In this document: positions 25,730 through 35,369 of the stretch, piece after piece | Numbering within the stretch: the stretch's first letter is position 1 | Layout: each line of letters starts with the position of its first letter | DNA from: Dehalococcoidia bacterium UBA7891 | GTDB taxonomy: Bacteria > Chloroflexota > Dehalococcoidia > Lucifugimonadales > UBA826 | Length of the DNA stretch: 49,583 bases | Assembly (NCBI GenBank): GCA_002500485.1 | Contig: DLRJ01000009.1 | Coordinates: 1 to 49,583, forward strand | Direction of reading: 5' to 3' | Position numbers and translations under genes: made by a program | Notes under the pieces: generated by a model | What the model was told of the DNA's origin: nothing | The model's input: only the letters and a program-made list of their open reading frames with translations | The model's database searches: none

Positions 25730-25798
25730 ATCCTGCGTAGTCCGCCATGTTGATTTGGTCTTGGCAAGGCTGAATCAGGCGGACTACGGAATCCTGCG
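25730..25798 (+). repeat. Strong palindromic hairpin flanked by 8-bp direct repeats, between ilvC and leuA
   Basis: An 11-bp perfect inverted repeat (25736-25746 and 25778-25788, core CGTAGTCCGCC) encloses a second stem: 51-62 pairs with 66-77 in the 257xx numbering (12 bp including wobble pairs, 3-nt loop), separated by a 4-nt bulge. ATCCTGCG occurs at 25730-25737 and again at 25791-25798. No T run follows, so it is not a standard terminator, and there is no T-box core. It could be an mRNA processing or stability element, a leuA leader structure, or a small mobile palindrome. Confidence 0.85.
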
Positions 25799-25863
25799 AA
25801 TTTGCAAAGGCAATTAAGGCAGATAAACCTTTAGTAATACTTGACTAATAAAAGGAGACCGAA

Positions 25864-27396
25864 ATGTCCCAAGAGAAAGTCACAATTTTTGATACTACCC
25901 TGAGAGATGGTGAGCAGTCAGCGGGCATAGGACTTACAACCCAAGAGAAACTAGAAATTGCCAAGCAATTGGAGAGATTGGGAGTTGATGTAATAGAGGC
26001 TGGATTTGCGGCGGCATCCCCAGGAGACTTAGAGGCGGTTCAGAAAATAGCCTCAGAAGTTCGAACTCCAAAGATAGCTTCCCTTGCTAGGTGCTATATA
26101 GACGATGTAGATAAGGCTTGGGAAGGTGTCAAATACGCAGCTAGACCTCGTCTTCATGTTTTTATTAGCAGTTCTGACATACAGATAATGAATCAATTGC
26201 GAAAGAACCCAGAGGAAGTTCTTGATATTGCTGTGGCTTCTGTTGAGAGGGCGAAAACTTATTGCGATGACGTGGAATTTTCTCCCATGGATGCAACTCG
26301 TACTGAACCCGAGTATTTGTATCAAATGCTCGAAGCAGTCATAAATGCCGGTGCCACCACAGTTAACATAGCAGATACTGTCGGGTACATTATTCCGTCA
26401 GAATTTGCAGAAAGAATAGAAGACATTAAAAGAAATGTACCCAACATAGATAAAGCAGTATTGAGTGTTCACTGCCACAATGATCTTGGGCTTTCTGTAG
26501 CTAATAGTCTGGCTGCAGTGAGAGCAGGGGTTAGGCAGGTTGAAGGCTGCATCAACGGTCTTGGCGAACGGGCAGGAAATGCATCGCTTGAAGAGATAAT
26601 TATGGCCATTGAGACGAGAAATGATTTTTTTGATGTCTCGACCAATATAGACACTACTCAGATATATAGGACGAGTAGGTTGGTAAGTGATATCACCGGT
26701 TTCCCAGTACAACCAAACAAAGCGATTGTGGGAGCTAATGCATTTCGACACGCTTCCGGTATACATCAGGATGGTGTCTTGAAGGATAGTAGCACATTCG
26801 AAATTATGGATCCTAAATCCATAGGATGGCCTAGTAACTCATTTGTTTTAGGGAAACTGAGTGGACGGGCTGGTCTCAGAGCTCGGTTAGAAGAACTTGG
26901 CTTTCATCTGCAGCAAGAGGAACTCAACGAGGTTTTTGAATCATTTAAGGAGCTAGCAGATCGTAAAAGGGAGGTCACAGATCAAGATCTTGAGACTTTA
27001 CTATCAAACAGTCGTAGAACAGCAGATATTCCAACCATATATGATCTTCAGCATGTTCAAGTATCCACTGGTGACCATGGTGTACCAACAGCAACAGTGA
27101 AAATCAGAAATGCAGAAGGGGAAGAAATCACAGATGCTGCTACTGGTACAGGACCTGTTGACGCAGTTTATATGGCTATAAATAGGGTAATAGGGATAGA
27201 GAATAGACTCACTGAATTTCGAGTAGATTCAGTTACAGAAGGAATAGATGCCATCGGAGATGTGACCATCAGGATAGAACTCCAGGGGGATGCCTTCGTA
27301 GGAAGAGGCAGTGACACAGACATTATAGTTGCAAGTGCTAAGGCCTACATGAACGCTTTAAACCGTGCTTTGGCGGCCAATCCCAACGTCGGTTAA
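25864..27396 (+). CDS. leuA: 2-isopropylmalate synthase
   Basis: Condenses 2-oxoisovalerate with acetyl-CoA, the committed step of leucine synthesis. The 510-aa protein has the DRE-TIM motif FDTTLRDGEQSAG (about 9-21), the metal-binding HCHNDLGLSVANS near residue 203, and a C-terminal LeuA allosteric dimer domain (about 385-510) for leucine feedback. AAAAGGAGACC gives a strong ribosome site before ATG 25864. The 183-bp gap from ilvC holds the hairpin, the only interruption in the ilv-leu run. Confidence 0.96.
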   Translation: MSQEKVTIFDTTLRDGEQSAGIGLTTQEKLEIAKQLERLGVDVIEAGFAAASPGDLEAVQKIASEVRTPKIASLARCYIDDVDKAWEGVKYAARPRLHVFISSSDIQIMNQLRKNPEEVLDIAVASVERAKTYCDDVEFSPMDATRTEPEYLYQMLEAVINAGATTVNIADTVGYIIPSEFAERIEDIKRNVPNIDKAVLSVHCHNDLGLSVANSLAAVRAGVRQVEGCINGLGERAGNASLEEIIMAIETRNDFFDVSTNIDTTQIYRTSRLVSDITGFPVQPNKAIVGANAFRHASGIHQDGVLKDSSTFEIMDPKSIGWPSNSFVLGKLSGRAGLRARLEELGFHLQQEELNEVFESFKELADRKREVTDQDLETLLSNSRRTADIPTIYDLQHVQVSTGDHGVPTATVKIRNAEGEEITDAATGTGPVDAVYMAINRVIGIENRLTEFRVDSVTEGIDAIGDVTIRIELQGDAFVGRGSDTDIIVASAKAYMNALNRALAANPNVG

Positions 27397-27462
27397 TACA
27401 AAACTTGTTGTGTTTTGATGATAAGAGAAATCAAATTTCTAAAATCCAATATGGAGTATTAA

Positions 27463-28863
27463 ATGGCAGCTAGGACCATGTTTGATAAGATATGGGAAGC
27501 TCATCTAGTGAAGGAAGTAGAAGGTCAACCCTCGCTTTTATATGTAGATCTTCATCTTGTTCACGAAGTTACTTCTCCACAAGCTTTTGACGGGCTTAGG
27601 ATGGCTGAGAGACCTGTAAGGCGACCAGATTTGACGGTCGCGGTGGCTGACCACAACACTCCGACGTGGGATCTGTCCCTACCAATAACTGATCCGATTG
27701 CTAAACAACAATTGGATGCTCTGACTCAAAATTGTGAAGAATTTGGAGTGACTCTTCACGATAGGTTTAGTCCTTTACAGGGCATTGTTCATGTTATAGG
27801 GCCGGAACAAGGCCATACTCAACCTGGCAAGACAATCGTTTGTGGAGACAGCCACACTTCGACGCATGGTGCTTTTGGAGCGTTTGCTATAGGAATAGGT
27901 ACATCCGAAGTTGAACACGTGTTGGCGACTCAGACACTTAGGCAGTTCAAACCGAAAACCATGGAAGTTAGAGTTGAGGGACCTTTACTATCAGGTATTT
28001 CTGCAAAGGATGTTGTGTTAAGCATAATTGGAGAAATTGGCACAGCAGGAGCCACAGGTCATGTAATCGAATATACGGGAGAAGGCATAACCTCTTTGTC
28101 CATGGAAGGCCGGATGACTGTGTGTAATATGAGCATCGAAGCTGGTGCCAGGGCGGGTATGATAGCACCCGACCAAACCACATTCGATTATATGAGAGGA
28201 CGGGATAATGTCCCTCAAGGTAAAGATTTTGAAAAGGCAGTAAGCGAGTGGGGGAAACTTTCCACTGATGTCGGTGCAGAATATGACAGGGTGGTTATTG
28301 TTAAGTCGGAGGACCTAGAGCCCCATGTCAGTTGGGGGACCAACCCAGGTATGGTAGGTTCAATATCATCCCGCATACCAAATCCCGATGACTATTCTGA
28401 TGAAGGGGAAAGAGAATCTATAGAAAGAGCCTTAGCTTACATGGATTTGGAACCAGGGACTAGAATACAAGATATACCAGTGGATCGTATCTTCATCGGT
28501 TCTTGTACCAATTCAAGGATAGAAGACTTACGGGCTGCTGCGCGAGTAGTCGAAGGGAAAAAAGTTAGAGAGAATATTTATGCCATGGTCGTGCCTGGTT
28601 CTAATGCCATAAAACGGCAGGCGGAAGAGGAAGGACTTGACATAATACTCACGGAGGCAGGGTTTGATTGGAGAGAGGCTGGTTGTTCTATGTGTCTGGG
28701 GATGAATCCTGACATATTACAACCGGGGGAAAGATGTGCTTCTACTTCAAACAGAAATTTTGAAGGAAGACAAGGTAGAGGAGGAAGGACCCATTTAGTC
28801 AGCCCAGAAATGGCAGCAGCAGCAGCGATAGCAGGACATTTCGTCGATATACGTGAATGGTAA
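27463..28863 (+). CDS. leuC: 3-isopropylmalate dehydratase, large subunit
   Basis: Isomerises 2- to 3-isopropylmalate with a [4Fe-4S] cluster, in a complex with LeuD. The 466-aa protein is aconitase-like, with VCGDSHTSTHGAFGAFAIGIG near residues 126-146 and cluster cysteines in IGSCTNSR (near 348) and CSMCLGMNPD (near 408-417). GGAG lies eight bases upstream of the ATG. Length matches the LeuC type 1 class. It overlaps nothing but is 20 bp from the leuD start. Confidence 0.97.
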   Translation: MAARTMFDKIWEAHLVKEVEGQPSLLYVDLHLVHEVTSPQAFDGLRMAERPVRRPDLTVAVADHNTPTWDLSLPITDPIAKQQLDALTQNCEEFGVTLHDRFSPLQGIVHVIGPEQGHTQPGKTIVCGDSHTSTHGAFGAFAIGIGTSEVEHVLATQTLRQFKPKTMEVRVEGPLLSGISAKDVVLSIIGEIGTAGATGHVIEYTGEGITSLSMEGRMTVCNMSIEAGARAGMIAPDQTTFDYMRGRDNVPQGKDFEKAVSEWGKLSTDVGAEYDRVVIVKSEDLEPHVSWGTNPGMVGSISSRIPNPDDYSDEGERESIERALAYMDLEPGTRIQDIPVDRIFIGSCTNSRIEDLRAAARVVEGKKVRENIYAMVVPGSNAIKRQAEEEGLDIILTEAGFDWREAGCSMCLGMNPDILQPGERCASTSNRNFEGRQGRGGRTHLVSPEMAAAAAIAGHFVDIREW

Positions 28864-28883
28864 AAAACCAAGGAAGAATCAAA

Positions 28884-29498
28884 ATGGAACCTTTCGTTTC
28901 CCTAAATGCAAAACTAGCTCCTCTTAACAGGGTTAATGTAGATACCGATCAAATCATCCCGAAACAATTTTTAAAACGTGTTGAGAGAACAGGCTTCGGT
29001 CAATTTTTGTTCAACGATTGGAGACTCATGCCAGATGGCTCTGAGAACAAAGATTTTATTCTGAATCGAAAAGGATATCGCGATGCTGAGATACTGGTGA
29101 GTGGAAGGAATTTCGGATCGGGTTCATCTCGAGAGCATGCTCCATGGGCCCTGCAAGACTACGGATTTAAATGTATTATCGCTCCTAGCTTTGGAGATAT
29201 ATTTTTTAGTAACTGTTTTCAAAATGGTGTTTTACCAGTGGTTTTGCCTGAAGACACAGTGGCCCAAATAATTGAAAATTCAGAAAATGATCCAGAATAT
29301 AGAATTAATATAGATTTGGAGTCACAACGGGTATGGGATGAGAATGAGGAAGTGGTGGCTGAGTTTTCTATTGAACCATTTAGACGCCATTGCATGTTGA
29401 ACGGACTAGATGACATAGGCCTCACCTTAGAAGACGAGACAGATATATCTGTCTTTGAGTCTGGGCGTTCGAAGGAGGGTGGGGTTTTAAGTTTCTAG
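28884..29498 (+). CDS. leuD: 3-isopropylmalate dehydratase, small subunit
   Basis: Partner of LeuC, providing the swivelling aconitase-like domain. The 204-aa protein has NVDTDQIIPKQFLK near residue 18 and the GRNFGSGSSREHAPWAL substrate-loop motif near residue 74. I chose ATG 28884, with AAGGAAG seven bases upstream, over an in-frame ATG at 28857 that would overlap leuC and add nine unconserved residues. Last gene of the ilv-leu run; leuB does not follow. Confidence 0.95.
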   Translation: MEPFVSLNAKLAPLNRVNVDTDQIIPKQFLKRVERTGFGQFLFNDWRLMPDGSENKDFILNRKGYRDAEILVSGRNFGSGSSREHAPWALQDYGFKCIIAPSFGDIFFSNCFQNGVLPVVLPEDTVAQIIENSENDPEYRINIDLESQRVWDENEEVVAEFSIEPFRRHCMLNGLDDIGLTLEDETDISVFESGRSKEGGVLSF

Positions 29499-29519
29499 AC
29501 TCATTATGTTAACAAATTC

Positions 29520-31283
29520 CTAGGCCCGTCTAAGGCCTTTAATTCGCTCTGTGATTGAATGTTGGAGAAGGTTCAATTCTCTGGTTACAGTACTTCGGAA
29601 ATATGAACTATATTCACCAATATCTTTAAACTTTTTGTAGCGTTCTCTCAACCTTTTTCTGGCTGAGTTGTTTTGAACTTCAAACAGTTGTTGTAACAAT
29701 GCTCTTTTGAGCAGTCTGGCTGATTCATGATGATCGGTATGTGCACCGCCGCCAGGTTCTGAAACAATCACATCGACTATTCCTAGGGATTTACAATCTG
29801 CAGCCGTGAGTTTCAGTGTTTCAGCTGCTTCATTAGCCCTGTTTTCATCTCTATATATTAGATTTGCGGCTTCCTCCGGGGATATGGCTGAAAAAATAGC
29901 ATTTTCCAGCATGATTACTCTGTCCGCTATTCCTAATGAAAGAGCCCCTCCGCTTCCTCCTTCTCCAATCACAACTGCAATAGTAGGTGCTTTTTGATCA
30001 GCAAAGAGAGACATTGTCGTTGCGATTGAATGAGCGAGTCCCCGATTTTCGGCTTCGATGGAAGTATCTGCTCCAGGAGTATCTATTAATGATACTATCG
30101 GTAAATTGAATTTCCTGGCAATTTTTATAGCTCTTTGGCATTTCCGAAACCCTTCTGGCAATATTCTTAATACATTTCCTGATACTTGGTCTTTTGAACG
30201 GTTCTGTCCAATAACAACAATGGTTTGGCCTCCCAATTGTCCGATTCCACAGCTTATTGCCGGGTCATCAGAATATTGTTTATCCCCATGTATCTCCACA
30301 AAATTATCCAACATACGTGCCATATAATCCAAAGATGTGGGCCGAGATGAATGACGAGCTAATTGAACAGAATGCCAGGCTAAATTTTTTGGAGTGTCAA
30401 CAGAAATTTCACCTCTTCTATTTGTCCTGTTTAAAGTAAATTCTTTTTGAAGTAGATCTAATATGACAGAAACCACTTCTCTTAATTCTGTTCGGGAGGC
30501 AATGGAATCAATCAACCCGTGTTCGAGATGTGACTCAGACGTTTGTCGGTCAAAGGGGGTTGAACTGTTTTCAGTTCGAGTTGTACCTATAGGGTTATAT
30601 CCTAGAATGGCTCCAGGTTCAGCGATCGTTATATCGGCTAGATTGGCAAAACTGGCGAAAGCCTGTCCTGTAGATGGATTTGAAAAAATAGATATAAACG
30701 GGAGTCCTTTGGCGTTATGCCTATTGACTGCGATTGTGGTTTTGGCCATCTGCATCAATGACAAAACCCCTTCTTGGATTCGAGATCCACCTCCAGATAT
30801 GATGGTTAGTAGAGGCAATTTCTTCTTTTCAGCTGTTTCGATGGCATTGGATATCTTCTGTCCGACTGCACACCCCATAGACCCTCCCATAAATCCAAAG
30901 TCAAATGAGATGATCATACAAAGAATGCCATCAATACTGCAGGTGCCACTCAAAACAGCCTCTGTGAGTCCAGTTCGCTTTTGATCCTTATGGAGAGTTT
31001 CTTTGTAAGAAGTTGAAGATGTAAAAGAAATAGGGTCAACAGATACCAAATTCCTGTCAATTTCTTTAAATGATCCAAAATCAACAATAGAATTAACTCT
31101 GTCTCTGGCACTCATGCTGTAATGAAATCCGCAGGTATCACATATTTTATACCTTTGATAAACATTTGATTTGTTTAGGTCAGTACTGCACATCAAACAG
31201 AATTTATTCTCGTCCTGAACTGCCAGGTCGGATTCATTCCTATTCAATAATCGGGACATCATACTTGAAAAATTACTAACCAT
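29520..31283 (-). CDS. accDA: Acetyl-CoA carboxylase carboxyltransferase, fused beta (AccD) and alpha (AccA) subunits
   Basis: Transfers the carboxyl group from carboxybiotin to acetyl-CoA for fatty acid synthesis. In most bacteria AccD and AccA are separate; here one 587-aa chain carries both. The AccD half (1-~285) has the zinc ribbon C29xxC32...C48xxC51 and GGSMGCAVGQKI. The AccA half (~300-587) has SVQLARHSSRP, ILPEGFRKCQRAIKIA, GEGGSGGALSLG and ISPEEAAN. The AccA part lacks some of its usual N-terminal helices, as expected in a fusion. Biotin carboxylase and carrier must be elsewhere. It converges on leuD with 21 bp between stops and is 41 bp downstream of ftsK. Confidence 0.94.
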   Translation of the reverse strand: MVSNFSSMMSRLLNRNESDLAVQDENKFCLMCSTDLNKSNVYQRYKICDTCGFHYSMSARDRVNSIVDFGSFKEIDRNLVSVDPISFTSSTSYKETLHKDQKRTGLTEAVLSGTCSIDGILCMIISFDFGFMGGSMGCAVGQKISNAIETAEKKKLPLLTIISGGGSRIQEGVLSLMQMAKTTIAVNRHNAKGLPFISIFSNPSTGQAFASFANLADITIAEPGAILGYNPIGTTRTENSSTPFDRQTSESHLEHGLIDSIASRTELREVVSVILDLLQKEFTLNRTNRRGEISVDTPKNLAWHSVQLARHSSRPTSLDYMARMLDNFVEIHGDKQYSDDPAISCGIGQLGGQTIVVIGQNRSKDQVSGNVLRILPEGFRKCQRAIKIARKFNLPIVSLIDTPGADTSIEAENRGLAHSIATTMSLFADQKAPTIAVVIGEGGSGGALSLGIADRVIMLENAIFSAISPEEAANLIYRDENRANEAAETLKLTAADCKSLGIVDVIVSEPGGGAHTDHHESARLLKRALLQQLFEVQNNSARKRLRERYKKFKDIGEYSSYFRSTVTRELNLLQHSITERIKGLRRA

Positions 31284-31324
31284 AATGCCCTAATATTACT
31301 TTAGTGGGAAGGTAATATCTATTT

Positions 31325-33913
31325 TTAGGTGGAAGAAATCACATCTCGGGATTTTGAACCATCACTAGGACCCACAACACCCATATCTTCTAATTCATCC
31401 ATGAGACGTGCAGCCCTAGGATATCCGATCCTAAGCCTCCGTTGAAGCAAGGAGGTGGACATTTTGGTATATTTTTGGGCAAGGGCCATTGCTTTTTCAA
31501 ACAACTCGTCCTGATTGTTTGCCCCACCGGTATCAGACATGCCAGCAATGTCTGAGTTTTCATCATTAACGATGTTTAGGTTAATTTCTGGTTTATATCC
31601 CCGCGGCGTACTTGACCAATGTTGAACTATATCTCCAATCTCATCGTCCCCTATAAAAACATTTTGTACTCTCGCAGGTCTTGTGGCATCTATCGGCTGG
31701 TAAAGCATGTCACCTCGCCCCAATAATCGTTCCGCTCCCATCGTGTCAAGAATGGTCCGAGAATCTATTTGGGAAGTTACAGCGAAGCTAATGCGGCTTG
31801 GGAAATTGGCCTTTATCAGTCCAGTGATCACATCCACAGAGGGCCGTTGTGTTGCGACTATCAAATGAATTCCTGTGGCCCTACCTAATTGTGCTAATCT
31901 GCATATAGATTGCTCTATATCGAAGGCAGCCGTCATCATCAAATCAGCCAACTCGTCTATGGCGACTACGATGTAAGGCATTTTTGCACCGCCTTTACTG
32001 TTAAAGGAAGCTATATTCCGTACCCCTGTTTCCTCCATACGCCGATACCTATTCATCATTTCTTGGATCAATCCCTTTAGGATGCCTACAACCTTATCGG
32101 TTTCGACTATGACAGGAGTCATTAAATGTGGGATACCGTTGTACGGAGTCAGTTCTACTCTTTTCGGGTCTATGAGAAGCATCTGCATTTCCGAAGGAGT
32201 TTTTTCCATAATTAGGCCGCTTATTATTGCGTTGATACAAACACTTTTGCCACTTCCTGTGGCTCCTGCGATCAACAAATGAGGCATCTTGGATAGATCA
32301 AAGGAAACTTCCTCTCCATCAGAACCTTTTCCAAGAGCTACCGGTAATTGACTTTTCTTGGCCAATGAGGTGTAGGGTGGGCTTTCCATCACATTTTTTA
32401 ATGCGACAAGACTCGGGGTATGATTGGGCACTTCGATACCTAAAAGAGATTCCCCCATCACAGGAGTTTCGATTCTAAGACTAGGGGTTTTTAGAGCTAA
32501 TGATAAATCCTTCTCCCGACGCAGAATGTTATCCACACTAACCCTGGTTTTTTCTTCCTGTTGCACCATGACAGGTTTCCCATTTGTGTCTATTTCAAGG
32601 TTGCCATCCTTGTCTCTAGATTTAACTCTCTTTACTTTTCTGACCCATCCCGGTTGAATCCCGTACATGGTTACAGTTGGGCCAGGCCTGACTTTTTCTA
32701 CCGCTATTTCTATTTTGTAGTCTGCGAATGTGTTTTTGATGATGTCTGCAGTGTCGCGTATTTCTTCCTTGCTGATACCTCCTTCTGATATACCAGAAAG
32801 CAGTTTCATATCTGGAAGCTTCCAAGAGGTTGAGACACTGGCCGGATTTGGGAGAGGGGTTTTTAAATCTTGGTCAATCTCCCCATCAAGGTTTTGCTCA
32901 GGGTTGGTTAAATTCGTAGTTTGGGAGTTTATTTCTACCGATTGGGTCTCTCTCGGGTCCGATTTAGACCAGTATTTATTGAATTTGTTGGATTCAGACG
33001 TGGTATTCCCATTATTTATAAGATCTGGCTCCGATTGAATGGATTCTAAGACCGTTTCGTTTACAGTGGCAGTAGATTCTTCTTCAGTTTCATTTAGTTG
33101 ATATACAGTTACATTGGATGAAGAAATATAGCTAGAAAGGAGATCAGTGGTAGTGGGAGAGGAATCAGCTAGGATTGGCTCTTTATTGGCTATTTCAATG
33201 AGAGAATTTTCTGTGCTAGGTTTTTTCGCGGCAGACGCGTTTTTGATAATGTGGCTCTCCTTCATATGAGGAGTCAGAACTTCAGGCGGGATAGGTACAA
33301 AGGGCTTGGATCCTATTTCCTGAGGAATATTCTCTGTCGACTTTTTACGGAAAATGTTCAAATATACGAATTTCGAAGCCAATCCTAATGACCAAATGGT
33401 CAGTATTATGATCTGCCAAGATTTGACTGAAATAGGCGGTTTGATTATTACTAACCCTGCGTAGAACAATAAAAATATTCTTAACCAACCCATTAATGCG
33501 TTTCCACCAATTATATGAAGTCCAACGTCTCCACCGATCGAGCCTCTTCCGATATTTGAAATGGTTTCAACATCAGTAAAATGGATAAAGCTTATCGCCC
33601 CCCACAAAGATCCAGTTATTACTAAGGACCCAACAATCTCTTTAGGGTAACTCGAGCCTACATGCTTTAATTTGTGTAAACCAGACACTATACCAAGGGC
33701 AATTAACCAGAGGCATGGGAGAATAATTCCAAGTCCAGTCCATGCGACGAAAGAACTTATGTAACCAGTAAGGAACCCGGGAATTAGCGATTCAAAAAAG
33801 GCAGTTGCAATTATCGAGCTGGCACATACGGCTGCAATTGCAACCCAAAATAAAATAATCGAGGGGTTAAATGGGATGATGTTAGGTTGAGTACCGTCAA
33901 TGTTTTCGTTCAT
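31325..33913 (-). CDS. ftsK: DNA translocase FtsK/SpoIIIE
   Basis: An ATP-driven DNA pump that clears chromosome termini from the division septum. The 862-aa protein has about four N-terminal TM helices (roughly 15-185), a long Ser/Thr/Asn-rich linker (~200-360), the alpha-beta motor with Walker A GATGSGKSVCIN near residue 550 and Walker B IVVAIDELADLM near 640, the IHLIVATQRPSVDVITGLIK stretch, and a C-terminal winged-helix gamma domain (SLLQRRLRIGYPRAARLMDE, ~820-845) for reading polar KOPS-like sequences. All parts are present. It starts at ATG 33913 with no strong ribosome site. Confidence 0.95.
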   Translation of the reverse strand: MNENIDGTQPNIIPFNPSIILFWVAIAAVCASSIIATAFFESLIPGFLTGYISSFVAWTGLGIILPCLWLIALGIVSGLHKLKHVGSSYPKEIVGSLVITGSLWGAISFIHFTDVETISNIGRGSIGGDVGLHIIGGNALMGWLRIFLLFYAGLVIIKPPISVKSWQIIILTIWSLGLASKFVYLNIFRKKSTENIPQEIGSKPFVPIPPEVLTPHMKESHIIKNASAAKKPSTENSLIEIANKEPILADSSPTTTDLLSSYISSSNVTVYQLNETEEESTATVNETVLESIQSEPDLINNGNTTSESNKFNKYWSKSDPRETQSVEINSQTTNLTNPEQNLDGEIDQDLKTPLPNPASVSTSWKLPDMKLLSGISEGGISKEEIRDTADIIKNTFADYKIEIAVEKVRPGPTVTMYGIQPGWVRKVKRVKSRDKDGNLEIDTNGKPVMVQQEEKTRVSVDNILRREKDLSLALKTPSLRIETPVMGESLLGIEVPNHTPSLVALKNVMESPPYTSLAKKSQLPVALGKGSDGEEVSFDLSKMPHLLIAGATGSGKSVCINAIISGLIMEKTPSEMQMLLIDPKRVELTPYNGIPHLMTPVIVETDKVVGILKGLIQEMMNRYRRMEETGVRNIASFNSKGGAKMPYIVVAIDELADLMMTAAFDIEQSICRLAQLGRATGIHLIVATQRPSVDVITGLIKANFPSRISFAVTSQIDSRTILDTMGAERLLGRGDMLYQPIDATRPARVQNVFIGDDEIGDIVQHWSSTPRGYKPEINLNIVNDENSDIAGMSDTGGANNQDELFEKAMALAQKYTKMSTSLLQRRLRIGYPRAARLMDELEDMGVVGPSDGSKSRDVISST

Positions 33914-34016
33914 AATATGCCTATGCTGTGTGCCTAAACAGGAATAGGAGCAAATAAATCATTTAGTTTAGTCTAGTAAAACATAGGCAACTTAGGCTAG
34001 CGGAGTTTGCACTAAA

Positions 34017-35369
34017 TTATTGGGGTTTTGGTGTGCCTGAACTGTTGATATATATGGTCCCAGAATGAACTTTGCTCCCCAATATTGCTTCGGAGCCTGT
34101 AAATTCGACAGTCTCTCCATCTTCAATCATAAAAATATTTTTACGGTTCACTCCATTTTTTTCTGCGATATCGGCGTGAGCCACAAGATGTCTTGTTTCC
34201 CCGTGGATGGGTATAAAATATCTTGGTTTAACAAGCTCTATCATGCGTTTTAAATCTTCTCTACTGCCATGTCCGTGGACGTGAACAAGGGAAATGGTTT
34301 GATATATTACCTGGCCTCCCTGTCGGAACAGATTATTTATCATATGGGAATATTTAATTTCATTACCGGGGATCGGAGACGATGATATAACTATGGTATC
34401 CCCGTTTTTTATTGATACATCACTATGCTCCCCGCGGGAAATCAATCCCATCGCAGAATTGGTTTCACCTTGTGCACCGGTTGTTATAAGCAGAACTTTG
34501 TGATTTGGTAATTTCTTTGAGTCCCTGAGCGGTATAACGGTGCTTTGAGGGTCAGTTACATATCCTAGATCCAAAGCGACTTTGAGATTCCTATTCATGC
34601 TTCTACCTACAACCGATACTTTACGACCGATTGCCGAGGAAATAGTGATGATTTGTTGGATTCTAGAAAGTAAGGAGGAAAATGTTGCAATTAATACTCT
34701 ACCTTCAGATTGCGAGATTATTTTGTTTAATTCCTCCTCCAATGTAGCTTCAGAATCCGTAAAACCTGCCTTTTCGGCGTAAGTCGAGTCCGAACACAAA
34801 ATCAGATTAGTATTTGAGGATAAATTTGATAGATATTCGAGATCAACAGGATTCCCAAGTGTCGGGTTATCATCGAACTTAAAATCCCCGGTATGTACCA
34901 ATGAACCAACAGGGCTTTTTATCGTTATACCTGCAGCGTCAGGAATCGAATGGCATACGGGAAAGAATTCAAATTCGAAGCACCCTAAAGAATATGACTC
35001 ATAAAAATTTATAGTACGTAAGTCAACTTTATTTTTATTACCAAGTTTGAACTTGATGAATTCTCTAGTTAATCTACTTGAATATACGGGCACATTATAT
35101 TCATTTAGAAAGTGTGGTAACCCACCGATGTGATCGTCATGCCCATGAGTGATTAGTACACCCAAAATCATATTTTTCCTGTCGTTTAAATAGCTTGTAT
35201 CTGATACCCCGAAACTGGATACTGGCTTGATTTCAGAGGGAAAAGCTATTCCGGCATCAATTATTAGGATCTGGCCATCATATTCGATGGCCATCATGTT
35301 TTTGCCTATTTCGCCAAGGCCTCCGAGAGGTATTATCTTCAAATTTTTGTTATTCGAAGTGATCATCAA
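34017..35369 (-). CDS. rnj: Ribonuclease J-like protein lacking the C-terminal domain
   Basis: A metallo-beta-lactamase/beta-CASP RNase. The metal site HGHDDH is at residues 75-80, followed by HTGDFK, the beta-CASP domain (ATFSSLLSRIQQI, GRSMNRN) and the RNase J signature HVHGHGSREDLKRMI and IPIHGETRHLVAHA. RNase J is normally ~550 aa; this one is 450 and ends right after the catalytic core, missing the ~100-aa C-terminal domain linked to dimer formation. Only 103 bp separate its stop from ftsK, so the domain has not been lost to a frameshift. It overlaps the UDG gene by 20 bp. Confidence 0.92.
   Translation of the reverse strand: MMITSNNKNLKIIPLGGLGEIGKNMMAIEYDGQILIIDAGIAFPSEIKPVSSFGVSDTSYLNDRKNMILGVLITHGHDDHIGGLPHFLNEYNVPVYSSRLTREFIKFKLGNKNKVDLRTINFYESYSLGCFEFEFFPVCHSIPDAAGITIKSPVGSLVHTGDFKFDDNPTLGNPVDLEYLSNLSSNTNLILCSDSTYAEKAGFTDSEATLEEELNKIISQSEGRVLIATFSSLLSRIQQIITISSAIGRKVSVVGRSMNRNLKVALDLGYVTDPQSTVIPLRDSKKLPNHKVLLITTGAQGETNSAMGLISRGEHSDVSIKNGDTIVISSSPIPGNEIKYSHMINNLFRQGGQVIYQTISLVHVHGHGSREDLKRMIELVKPRYFIPIHGETRHLVAHADIAEKNGVNRKNIFMIEDGETVEFTGSEAILGSKVHSGTIYINSSGTPKPQ

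Noticed and set aside
25736..25788. The leuA upstream hairpin as an intrinsic terminator or a second T-box
   Set aside because: There is no T run after the stem and no GGTGG-type T-box core nearby.
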